Assembly: GCA_016193385.1 (NCBI GenBank)
Contig: JACPSF010000405.1
Span: forward strand, 1-9,472
Origin: Deltaproteobacteria bacterium
GTDB lineage: Bacteria > Desulfobacterota_B > Binatia > UBA9968
Direction of reading: 5' to 3'
DNA: 9,472 bases
Below the pieces are notes generated by a model. The model did no database searches, was not told the DNA's origin, and was given only the letters and a program-made list of their open reading frames with translations. The position numbers and the translations under genes were made by a program. Shown here piece after piece: positions 1 to 6,995 of this stretch. The first letter of the stretch is position 1; every line of letters starts with the position of its first letter.

Positions 1-1
1 G

Positions 2-942
2 CTATCGAGATGGCTCGCAGGCTTTGTCTTTCCACTCGCGCTGGCGGCCCAAGCGCTCGGTGCAGCTCCCTATTATGAAGGGAAAAGCATCGAGGTCTTC
101 ATTCCCTTTCCGGTTGCGGGCGGATCGGACATCTGGATCCGCACCATAGGGCCTTACCTGGGAAAGAACATCCCCGGCAACCCCAGATTTGTCTACCGCA
201 ACATCGGTGGCGGAAGGGGCGTTCCCGGCATGATGGAGTTTGCCCTCAAAGCCAAAAGTGATGGACTCATGGTGCTGGTAAGCTCGGCGACAAATTACTT
301 CCCGGTTCTCTTAGGAGACAAAGCGGCCAAGTACGATTTCCGCCAGTGGAAACCCTTGCTCGTGAATCCTGTCGGAGGCGTGGTCTATGTCACCCCGGCC
401 TCGGGTGTCAAAAGAGTGGAAGATCTCGCCAAAGCCAAGAATCTGATCTAGAAACCAATATCGATTACCAAACGACGCCCGCTTATAACGCCACGGTGGT
501 TCCTCTGATAAAGGAGGGTAAAGCCATCCCGTTGATGACCTTTGGCCAGCTCGACGACAGTGGAAATATCGTCCGGGACCCCGCTGTGCCTGACCTGCCG
601 ACGGTTCCCGAAGTGTACGAGAAAATCAAGGGGAAAAAACCCTCCGGCAGATTCTGGGAGGCTTACAAGACCTTTATGCCTTCGGCGTTTGCCGTGCAGA
701 AGATTCTCTGGGTAAAGGCGGATGCCCCGGCTGAGGTGCTGCGGGTTTTTTATGCCGCTTCCGACCGGCTAGGGAAAGACAAGGAGTTTCTCACCAAGAC
801 GGATAAAATCTTAGGGGGCTATCCCCTTCTTCGTGGAGATCGGCTGGAAAAAACCATTCAGCAAGCCTTCCAGATCGATCAGGAGACCCAACGTTTCGTC
901 AAGGCGTGGATGGGGAAAAAATATCACGTCAAGCTGGACTGA
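2..942 (+). pseudogene. TctC/Bug-family periplasmic solute-binding protein, 5'-truncated by the window edge and disrupted by an internal deletion/frameshift
   Basis: Reading from base 2, the frame is open from the window edge to the stop at 449-451. It starts with a hydrophobic signal-peptide core and an Ala-rich cleavage region (about residues 5-22), then shows Bug-family features: FPVAGGSDIWIR near residue 36 and PGNP near 58. A second frame then carries the C-terminal half to the TGA at 942, from ETNIDYQTTPAY through the acidic TVPEVYEKI stretch to the end. Aligned by eye with the intact paralogue at 4195-5286, the two halves join neatly but lack about 40-45 residues of the middle of the protein. 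The frame change implies a loss of 3n+1 bases, and the junction lies around 445-452. As written the gene cannot make a full binding protein. It is either a real pseudogene or an assembly error. It would have served the TctAB membrane protein 46 bases downstream. The family call is secure; the cause of the break is not known. Confidence 0.85.
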
Positions 943-988
943 AGCAAACGCGACCGTTTTTGCATATCAGCTTAACGCAAACGCTTTC

Positions 989-2923
989 ATGTGGGATGCC
1001 GCCCTAATCGCCCTCGAGAGATTCTCAGATCCGCTCCATCTGGGCATGCTTATGGCAGGGGTATTCGCCGGCACGATCATCGGCATCCTGCCCGGCCTAG
1101 GCGGCATCGCCTCCGTCGCCATTCTCCTCCCTTTCATTTTCAAGCTGGACGTCCACAGCGCCATGGTCCTTCTCGTTGGATCAGTGGCGGTGGTCCATAC
1201 CTCGGACACGATTACTTCCGTGCTCATCGGAACTCCTGGCTCCGCTGCGGCCGCTGCGACGATTCTGGATGGTCATCCGCTGGCCAAGCAGGGCCAGGCT
1301 GGCAGGGCCTTGAGCGCCGCCTTTTTGTCCTCGTTGATCGGCGGCCTTATCGGCGCGGTTTTTCTTACCCTATCGCTTCCCATTGCGCGCCCTCTGGTTC
1401 TACTCTTTGGCTCCCCCGAGCTGCTGATGCTCTGCGTGTTGGGCCTCGCGTTTGCGGGATTTCTTACCGGGAGCCAGCCCCTCAAAGGGGCGATGTCAGC
1501 CTGCCTGGGACTCCTGCTCGGAAGCGTCGGCGCCGCGCCTACCGAGGCTGTCTATCGCTACAGCTTCGACCAGCTCTACCTGCTGGACGGGATTCCCTTG
1601 GTCGGCGTGGCGCTCGGAGTGTTCGGCATCGCCGAGATCATCGATCTCTTGGCCAAAGGGGGCCAGATCGCCGAGCGGATCGGTTTGGGCGGCGGCTGGA
1701 TCCAGGGGATGAAAGACGTGATCCACCATTGGGGCATCGTGGTTCGCGGCTCTCTGATCGGTGTCTGGGCCGGAATCCTTCCCGGCATCGGCGCCACGGC
1801 AGGATCGTGGATGAGCTATGGGCACGTCGTCGCCATGAGCCGGGATCGGGAGCGGTTTGGCAAAGGGGATATTCGCGGCGTGATCGGCCCGGAGAGCGCC
1901 AACAACTCGGTTGAGGCCGGCGATCTCATCCCGACGCTTCTGTTTAGTGTTCCCGGAGGAGCCCCGGCCGCGATCCTGCTGGGCGCGCTGTATTTCTATG
2001 GCATCCAGCCGGGACCGCGCATGGTTCAGGAAAATCTCGATCTGATTTTTACGATCATCTGGAGTTTTGCCTTCGCCAACGCGATTGGCGCGGGGCTCTG
2101 CCTCCTCTTGAGCCCCGCGCTGGCCCGGCTTACCTGGATTCCCTTCGCTAAAATGGCTCCGGCTATTGTGGTAACTATCTTCATCGGCGCCTTTCAGAGC
2201 TCGCAGCATTTCGGGGATCTCTTTGCCTTGCTGGCGTTGGGATTTTTGGGATGGCTCATGAAGCAGATGGGTTGGGCGCGCGCGCCCTTTCTGGTCGGCT
2301 TTGTCCTGTCCAAGCCGACCGAGCAGTATCTGTGGCTATCCTACAGCCGCTACGGCCTGGAATGGCTCCTCCGGCCTGGAGTTATTGTTTTAGGTCTCCT
2401 GCTCCTGGCCTGCATAGTTTGGATCGTCGTTGGCAGGCGCAAGGGGAAGGAAACCCCGGATGAGGAGTCCACTGAAGGGCCGCCTCTATTGGGAAAGACC
2501 TCTTCGGTCCTGTTCACCCTTTTCATTCTCGTTGTTTTGACGGGGGCGCTCTATGAGGCGCGCTCCTTTCCCTATCTGGGCGCTATCTTTCCCGTGGCGG
2601 CTACGATTCCCGCCATCTTTATGGCCTTGATCCAGGTGGTTCTCGACCTGCGCGCTCCTGTTGTCGAGCTGGCGCTTGACGCCAGGAATAAAACCAGGAA
2701 AGCCCTGGGCTATTTTTTGTCTCTGGTCTTGTATTTTTTGTTGATCTGGCTTATCGGCTTTGCCATCGCCACCGCGCTTTTTACCTTCCTGTTTCTCTAC
2801 GGCTGGGTAAAGATGCCCTTGTCTCGCACACTGAGCTACACGGCCTGTCTTGTCGGAGTGGCCGCGCTGCTGGGCTGGGCGCTCGCCCTCTATTGGCCCG
2901 AAGGACTTCTCGGGGGGTGGTAA
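989..2923 (+). CDS. Tripartite tricarboxylate transporter membrane protein, TctA-TctB fusion
   Basis: Predicted 644-aa inner-membrane protein, longer than a usual TctA (about 500 aa). Residues about 15-482 are TctA: a GILPGLGG loop at 32-39, GTPGSAAAA at 81-89, a second related loop GILPGIGAT at 262-269 (the family's internal duplication), the signature PESANNSVEAGDLIPTL at 301-317, and VPGGAPAAILLGAL at 321-334. A charged hydrophilic linker (about 483-504) follows, then about 135 residues with four hydrophobic helices, arranged like the small subunit TctB. In the TTT family TctA and TctB form the ion-driven membrane part that receives carboxylates from the periplasmic TctC. The ATG at 989 is preferred because the family's first helix begins there; the longer open frame back to 833 overlaps the preceding gene and encodes a basic, non-family stretch. 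No good Shine-Dalgarno is visible, which suggests translational coupling to the upstream gene. The substrate is unknown. Confidence 0.9.
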   Translation: MWDAALIALERFSDPLHLGMLMAGVFAGTIIGILPGLGGIASVAILLPFIFKLDVHSAMVLLVGSVAVVHTSDTITSVLIGTPGSAAAAATILDGHPLAKQGQAGRALSAAFLSSLIGGLIGAVFLTLSLPIARPLVLLFGSPELLMLCVLGLAFAGFLTGSQPLKGAMSACLGLLLGSVGAAPTEAVYRYSFDQLYLLDGIPLVGVALGVFGIAEIIDLLAKGGQIAERIGLGGGWIQGMKDVIHHWGIVVRGSLIGVWAGILPGIGATAGSWMSYGHVVAMSRDRERFGKGDIRGVIGPESANNSVEAGDLIPTLLFSVPGGAPAAILLGALYFYGIQPGPRMVQENLDLIFTIIWSFAFANAIGAGLCLLLSPALARLTWIPFAKMAPAIVVTIFIGAFQSSQHFGDLFALLALGFLGWLMKQMGWARAPFLVGFVLSKPTEQYLWLSYSRYGLEWLLRPGVIVLGLLLLACIVWIVVGRRKGKETPDEESTEGPPLLGKTSSVLFTLFILVVLTGALYEARSFPYLGAIFPVAATIPAIFMALIQVVLDLRAPVVELALDARNKTRKALGYFLSLVLYFLLIWLIGFAIATALFTFLFLYGWVKMPLSRTLSYTACLVGVAALLGWALALYWPEGLLGGW

Positions 2924-2972
2924 GAACAAGGAAAATAGGTATCCCCGAGAGACCTGACGCGACGCGATCTCG

Positions 2973-3001
2973 TTGACAAGACTCGCTGGGGCGGGTTAAA
3001 G
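2973..3001 (+). promoter_or_regulatory. Candidate sigma-70-type promoter upstream of the AspDH gene
   Basis: A perfect -35 hexamer TTGACA lies at 2973-2978. After a 17-base spacer comes a weak -10 candidate, TTAAAG (2996-3001), matching only 3 of 6 consensus positions. If used, transcription would begin near 3008 and give a leader of about 300 bases that includes the inverted-repeat element before the AspDH start at 3316. The poor -10 keeps confidence low. Confidence 0.25.
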
Positions 3002-3026
3002 CTCTGTTAATGTTTCCCTCGAAAGC

Positions 3027-3111
3027 CCCTCGGGAGCCGATCCGCCTCAGGCGGACGCGGCCGGAGGGGACTGGCTCCGCGAAGCGGTGCCTGTCCCCGG
3101 CTCCCTCGGGG
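3027..3111. repeat. REP/MITE-like inverted-repeat element with internal hairpins
   Basis: The outer arms CCCCTCGGGAGCCG (3027-3040, last base unpaired in some foldings) and CGGCTCCCTCGGGG (3098-3111) are inverted repeats apart from a central two-base mismatch, with a perfect 8-bp core GGGAGCCG/CGGCTCCC. Inside are two further hairpins: TCCGCC-TCA-GGCGGA at 3041-3055, and a longer one at 3066-3098 built from GGGGAC/GTCCCC, GGC/GCC and CCGC/GCGG with two T-T mismatches and a GAA loop. The whole resembles REP or MITE elements mobilised by IS200-like tyrosine transposases, or a multi-branched RNA in a leader. No transposase is present in the window and target-site duplications are not obvious. 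Confidence 0.6.
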
Positions 3112-3315
3112 AGCGCGCTCTCGGCTGCGGCCGATGGGTTTGTACCATGAGTCGTACCGTTTGTAATCGGACGTCCGCAGCCTCGCTCGCGCTCCCCGGT
3201 CGCTGACGAGCATGTCCGTGGCCTTCCGTCTCGTCCCCCTCAGGCTTGAAAGTGAAAGGGCGCCGGTGGAGGGGGCGGCTGGTGCCTTTAATATGCAAGG
3301 GCGAAACCTGTTTTC

Positions 3316-4128
3316 ATGACCATTCCTGTGAAATCGATCGGGATTGTCGGCTGCGGAGCTATCGGCAAGGCGCTGCTTAAGGCCTTCGATGCGGGAAAGC
3401 TCGCCGTGAGCGTCGCTGGAGTCACGAGCCGGACGGAAGCGAGCGCCCGGGCTTTTCTCTCCACGCTCGGGAAATCTGTCCCTTACCTTGATCGCGCGTC
3501 GCTCATAGCTCGCTCCGATCTTGTCGTCGAGGCGGCAGAGCAAGAAGTGGTTGCGGAACTGGCGCGGGAGGTTTTCGCCGCACGCAAAGAGTTGATGGTC
3601 ATCAGCGTCGGGGCGCTTCTCGATCATCCGGAGATCATTCAGAAGGCGCGCGAGACCGGCTGCAAGCTCTATGTGCCTTCGGGGGCGATCGCCGGGCTCG
3701 ATGGCATCAAGTCTGCCTCAGTCGGCCAGGTCACACACGTGACGATCACGACTCGCAAACCGCCTGAGGGGCTTGAGGGAGCGCCGTATCTCGTCGACCG
3801 CGGTATATCGCTCAAGGGTTTGAGCGAAGAGCGCGAGGTGTTTTCGGGCAGCGCGCGTGAAGCTTGCCGGGGTTTTCCGGCGAACGTCAACGTCTCGGCG
3901 GCGGTGAGCCTCGCCGGTATCGGTCCCGATCGGACCAGGATCCGCATCCTTGCGGTCCCTGGTCTCAAGCGCAACTGCCATGACGTCGAGGCGGAGGGAG
4001 AGTTCGGCCGCCTGCTTGTGCACGTGGAGAACGTTCCGAGCGAGAATCCCCGCACCGGGCGACTCACCGCTCTATCGATTATCCGTTCGGTCCAGGATGC
4101 AGCCGATTTAGTCCGGATCGGGACGTGA
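3316..4128 (+). CDS. nadX: Aspartate dehydrogenase-like NAD(P)-dependent oxidoreductase (DUF108/NadX family)
   Basis: 270 aa, the normal size for L-aspartate dehydrogenase, which oxidises L-aspartate to iminosuccinate/oxaloacetate with NAD(P)+ (reverse: reductive amination). Visible features: N-terminal Rossmann beta strand with GCGAIG (12-17) for the dinucleotide; VEAA at 71-74; SVGALLD at 97-103; the family segment PSGAIAGLDGI (121-131); FPANVNVSAA (187-196); NCHDVEAEGEFG (220-231), whose His222 is in the position of the family's catalytic histidine; and NPRTGRLTALS (244-254). All key blocks are intact. The enzyme is expected in the cytoplasm. The ATG at 3316 fits the usual N-terminus; its ribosome-binding site is weak (AAGGGCG about 12 bases upstream). 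In NAD synthesis nadX normally sits with nadA/nadC, which are absent here. The neighbours are transporters and a ThDP enzyme, which points to a catabolic role, perhaps with another amino or oxo acid. Confidence 0.85.
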   Translation: MTIPVKSIGIVGCGAIGKALLKAFDAGKLAVSVAGVTSRTEASARAFLSTLGKSVPYLDRASLIARSDLVVEAAEQEVVAELAREVFAARKELMVISVGALLDHPEIIQKARETGCKLYVPSGAIAGLDGIKSASVGQVTHVTITTRKPPEGLEGAPYLVDRGISLKGLSEEREVFSGSAREACRGFPANVNVSAAVSLAGIGPDRTRIRILAVPGLKRNCHDVEAEGEFGRLLVHVENVPSENPRTGRLTALSIIRSVQDAADLVRIGT

Positions 4129-4177
4129 GGTGCTCAAGAAGAAAAATCTGAAGCCGTCGTCAGGCTGCGGGTCGCAT

Positions 4178-4185
4178 AAGGAGGG
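4178..4185 (+). promoter_or_regulatory. Strong Shine-Dalgarno deciding the start of the second binding protein
   Basis: AAGGAGGG lies 9 bases before the ATG at 4195. An in-frame TTG at 4189 would leave only 3 bases of spacing, so the ATG is the better start. Confidence 0.8.
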
Positions 4186-4194
4186 TTTTTGTTT

Positions 4195-5286
4195 ATGGAT
4201 AAGATGGTCCGGAACCCATGGGGTAAAATATCACCGGGTTCAAGGGTTGAAGGGATCGGGCGTTTTGCCCTTTTAGCCTTTTATCTTTTTATTCCTTTGT
4301 CTTTTAGCGTGCCTGCTGCCGCGCAGGAGGCGTTTTATAAGGGCAAGACGGTTCGGTTCGTGGTTGGCTTCTCGGCGGGGGGTGGTTTTGATGCGTACAC
4401 GCGGATGATCGCGCGCCACATCGGCAAACACATCCCCGGTAACCCCACAACCATTGTAGAGAACCTGCCAGGAGCGGGGAGCCTGATATCGGCCAACTAT
4501 ATGTATAACCAGGCCAGGCCGGATGGGCTTACGATCGGCAACTGGTTCGGCTCCTTGATTCTCCAGCAGGCGATGGGAGGACAGAAGGGGATCGAATTTG
4601 ATGCCAGAAAATACGAATGGCTGGGCGCTCCTTCGGGGGACAGTAATGTCTGCGCCGTCACCAAGGCGAGCGGCGTCACGACCATCGAACAGTGGCTCGC
4701 TGCCAAAGGGCCGGTAAAAATAGGCGGGATCGCGCCTGGAACCGCGAACTCCGACATCCCAAGGATTCTCAAGGCGGCGCTGAATCTCCCCATTCAATTG
4801 GTGGAGGGTTACAAAGGAACTGCGGATATTCGCCTGGCGGCGGATTCCGGCGAGGTGGACGGAGGATGCTGGGCTTGGGAATCGATCAAGGTGACCTGGC
4901 GCAAAGGATTGGAATCGGGAAATGTCAAGGTCATTCTCCAGGCTCTTCCCAAGAGGCATCCCGAGCTCCAAGATATCCCCAACGCCATCGATCTGGCTAA
5001 GACGCAGGAGGCGCGCCAACTGATCAAGGTAGGGCTGAATGATCCGGCGATTATCGCGCGCCTCTATTCTTTGCCGCCCGGCACTCCTAAGGAGCGAGTT
5101 CGAACGTTGCGCGAAGCTTTTGCGGCTACGATGAAGGACCCGGAGTTTCTCTTTGAAGCGAAGAAGGCCAGTCTGGATTTGAACCCTATCTCCGGTGAGG
5201 AAGCGGAAAGCACTGTCCAAGGCCTTTTCAAGCTCCAACCTGCCCTGTTAGCCAAGCTGAGAGAAACCCTCGTGCCGAGGAAGTAG
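4195..5286 (+). CDS. TctC/Bug-family periplasmic solute-binding protein (intact)
   Basis: 363 aa from the ATG. A basic N-region (1-23) is followed by a hydrophobic core (about 24-41) and an Ala-rich cleavage site around residues 41-44, so it is exported to the periplasm. The mature protein starts with the typical EAFYKGKTV and shows the Bug hallmark FSAGGGFDAYTR (59-70), then PGNP (81-84) and VENLPGAGS (88-96), which in solved Bug proteins line the carboxylate-binding cleft. The C-terminal lobe is complete to the TAG. It is a distant paralogue of the broken gene at the left edge and belongs to the somewhat long Bug subgroup (about 360 aa rather than 320). It would deliver a carboxylate, or act as a free sensor, for the TctAB-type membrane protein upstream. 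It lies 66 bases after AspDH and 84 before the ThDP enzyme gene, which suggests co-transcription. The ligand cannot be predicted. Confidence 0.9.
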   Translation: MDKMVRNPWGKISPGSRVEGIGRFALLAFYLFIPLSFSVPAAAQEAFYKGKTVRFVVGFSAGGGFDAYTRMIARHIGKHIPGNPTTIVENLPGAGSLISANYMYNQARPDGLTIGNWFGSLILQQAMGGQKGIEFDARKYEWLGAPSGDSNVCAVTKASGVTTIEQWLAAKGPVKIGGIAPGTANSDIPRILKAALNLPIQLVEGYKGTADIRLAADSGEVDGGCWAWESIKVTWRKGLESGNVKVILQALPKRHPELQDIPNAIDLAKTQEARQLIKVGLNDPAIIARLYSLPPGTPKERVRTLREAFAATMKDPEFLFEAKKASLDLNPISGEEAESTVQGLFKLQPALLAKLRETLVPRK

Positions 5287-5370
5287 CCGGAAGGATTTGA
5301 GCCCATGGCGACCGGAGAGGTCGGCAGGGCTTTCCTAGTCGAGCCCGTGGCTATGATCTGAAACCGATCG

Positions 5371-6969
5371 ATGACAAATGTCGAACTTCTGGTCCGCGTG
5401 CTGGAGGACGCGGGGGTGCGCTGGGTCTTCGGTATTCCGAGCGGTCCTGTCTTGCCGCTGATCGAGGCCCTTCGTCGCAGCTCGATTCGCTTTATACTCA
5501 CTGCCAGCGAGACCTCCGCTGGATTCATGGCTCAGACCGTCGGGAGCTTGACCGGAGTCCCGGGCGTCTGCGTTGCGACGCTGGGTCCGGGAGCAACCAA
5601 TCTGGCCACCGGAGTCGGCGCCGCTTGGCTGGACCGCTCGGCCCTGCTGGCGATCACCTGCAATGTCGCCACGCCATGGCTCAACCGGCGCGTCCAGATG
5701 CGAATCGACCATCAGGCACTTTTCAGGCCGCTGACCAAAGCGACGTTTGCCCTTGAGGCCGGCGGGGTGGGGACAACGTTGACGCGGGCCCTGGCACTCG
5801 CGTGTGCTGAGCCTCCGGGTCCTGTGCATCTCGATCTGCCCGAAGATGTCGCCCTGGCCGACGCAGTGGAGTTTTCCCCGACCGGCGCGAGCCCCACGCG
5901 CTTGCCCGATCTCTCAAGCGAGGTCGCCCAGGCGATTTCGGCGGCGCTTGAGCGGACCCGCCGGCCGCTGCTGGTAACCGGCCTTGGTTTTACGCGATGT
6001 CCGTCGGCCCGCAAGCTCTTGCGTTTTGTCGAGACCCAAAAGATTCCATTCGTCTCGACCCTTCATGCCAAGGGTTTCCTGCCTGAGAGCCATCCCCATT
6101 GGGCGGGCGTTATCGGTCGTGCCCGAAGGACCGACGTGCAGGGTCTTATCCGAAACGCCGACTTGATCATCGCGGTGGGCTACGACCCGATTGAAATCAA
6201 CTATGAAGAGTGGGTAGGGCGCACCGCTGTGATCCATGTGAGCACCGAGGCCGCGGAGGTCGGGATGGAGCTGTCGCTTCTGTTTAATAAGGCATGTGAT
6301 CTTGATCGGGCGATCGAAAGCATCAATGATAATTTGTCCCCGCGGCCGAATGACTGGTCCCCCGCCGAGCTCGCGGCGCACCGCGAGGCCCTGGACCGAT
6401 CTCTTCGCCCCGTTTGTCGCGGCCTGGCTCCGCATCGGGCGCTGGACATCCTGCGGGGCAAACTTCCCGCGGAAGGGATCCTCGTCTACGATGTGGGCGC
6501 GCACACGCATCAAATCGCGACCCAATGGCGGACCGATTCTCCTTGGACCTGCCTCGCCACGAACGGTTGGTCCTCGATGGGCTACGGCATGCCCGCGGCG
6601 TACGCGGCAAAGCTCGTTTATCCCGACCGGCCCGTCGTGGCGGTCGTGGGCGACGGCTGTTTTCAGATGACGGTCGGCGAGTTGGCTATGGCCAGGCGGC
6701 TCGGAGTGGCCGTGCCTGTCGTCGTGTTGAATGATGGATGGTTGAGCCTGATGAAGATCAAACAGGAGCGCAAAGGGTACGGCCTCTCGGGGGTTTACTT
6801 GGGTGACCCGCCAGACTCCCCGGCGCATTACTTTGGGGTGCCCTGCCGCGCCGTCAGGAATGAGCGGGCGCTACGAGAGGCCATCGATTGGGGGTTGAAC
6901 CTCAAGGGCCCGAGCGTTGTCGAAGCCTTTGTCGATGTCGAGCCCTATTCGCTCACGGTATTTGACTGA
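5371..6969 (+). CDS. Thiamine-diphosphate-dependent enzyme, acetolactate-synthase-like
   Basis: 532 aa with the three-domain order of the AHAS/decarboxylase family. PYR domain (about 1-165): GIPSGPVLPLIEAL (21-34), the cofactor-activating glutamate E47 in LTASETSAGF, LGPGATNLATGVGAA (71-85), and IDHQALFRPLTKATF (112-126). Central domain (about 180-325): RPLLVTGLGF (198-207) and LHAKGFLPESHPHW (231-244). PP domain (about 360-530): YDVGAHTHQ (373-381), GWSSMGYGMPAA (399-410), and the ThDP/Mg motif GDG (427-429) spaced 24 residues before N454. All catalytic signatures are present, so it should be active on a 2-oxo acid by decarboxylation or carboligation. It is shorter than typical AHAS catalytic subunits and no ilvN regulatory subunit is adjacent, so a catabolic decarboxylase or synthase is more likely than branched-chain amino-acid synthesis. 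The ATG at 5371 is the first start after an in-frame stop at 5359-5361; no clear Shine-Dalgarno. 26 bases separate it from the MFS gene. Confidence 0.88.
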   Translation: MTNVELLVRVLEDAGVRWVFGIPSGPVLPLIEALRRSSIRFILTASETSAGFMAQTVGSLTGVPGVCVATLGPGATNLATGVGAAWLDRSALLAITCNVATPWLNRRVQMRIDHQALFRPLTKATFALEAGGVGTTLTRALALACAEPPGPVHLDLPEDVALADAVEFSPTGASPTRLPDLSSEVAQAISAALERTRRPLLVTGLGFTRCPSARKLLRFVETQKIPFVSTLHAKGFLPESHPHWAGVIGRARRTDVQGLIRNADLIIAVGYDPIEINYEEWVGRTAVIHVSTEAAEVGMELSLLFNKACDLDRAIESINDNLSPRPNDWSPAELAAHREALDRSLRPVCRGLAPHRALDILRGKLPAEGILVYDVGAHTHQIATQWRTDSPWTCLATNGWSSMGYGMPAAYAAKLVYPDRPVVAVVGDGCFQMTVGELAMARRLGVAVPVVVLNDGWLSLMKIKQERKGYGLSGVYLGDPPDSPAHYFGVPCRAVRNERALREAIDWGLNLKGPSVVEAFVDVEPYSLTVFD

Positions 6970-6975
6970 TTGCTT

Positions 6976-6986
6976 GAGGAGCGAGG
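6976..6986 (+). promoter_or_regulatory. Ribosome-binding site of the MFS gene
   Basis: The purine-rich GAGGAGCGAGG just after the ThDP-enzyme stop places GCGAGG 9 bases before the ATG at 6996, which supports that start and operon-style translation. Confidence 0.5.
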
Positions 6987-6995
6987 TCCCATTCG

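Larger units (their letters stand above)
2924..3315. other. 392-base intergenic region with structured DNA and no supported gene
   Basis: No convincing coding frame on either strand. The open minus-strand frames here are Arg/Pro-rich low-complexity translations of GC-rich palindromes and run antisense into the aspartate dehydrogenase gene. The region contains a TTGACA-type promoter candidate near 2973, a compact inverted-repeat element at 3027-3111, a further small hairpin at 3121-3134 (TCGGC, loop TGCG, GCCGA), and about 180 bases without recognisable signals before the ATG at 3316. It probably separates the transporter gene from the AspDH-TctC-ThDP-MFS group. Confidence 0.6.

Noticed and set aside
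446..452. TCTAGA (XbaI site) at the deletion junction, suggesting a cloning join
   Set aside because: A single 6-base site is easily due to chance, and nothing vector-like is present.
833..988. N-terminal extension of the TctAB protein starting at 833
   Set aside because: It overlaps the end of the TctC-like frame, encodes a basic stretch unlike any TctA, and the family's first helix starts at the ATG at 989.
991..1914. Plus-strand open frame of 307 codons in a second frame inside TctA
   Set aside because: Arg/Pro/His-rich composition, no motif, wholly inside the transporter gene.
3007..3627. Minus-strand open frame of 206 codons across the gap and the AspDH start
   Set aside because: Its C-terminal part translates the palindromic element and its N-terminal part is antisense to AspDH; no family resemblance.
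4273..5238. Long minus-strand open frame (321 codons) opposite the second binding protein
   Set aside because: It is exactly antisense to a gene with clear family motifs and a signal peptide; the product is Arg/Pro-rich with no recognisable motif. A GC-rich coding shadow.
5914..6828. Long minus-strand open frame (304 codons) opposite the ThDP enzyme
   Set aside because: Antisense to a complete enzyme with intact cofactor motifs; no domain features of its own.
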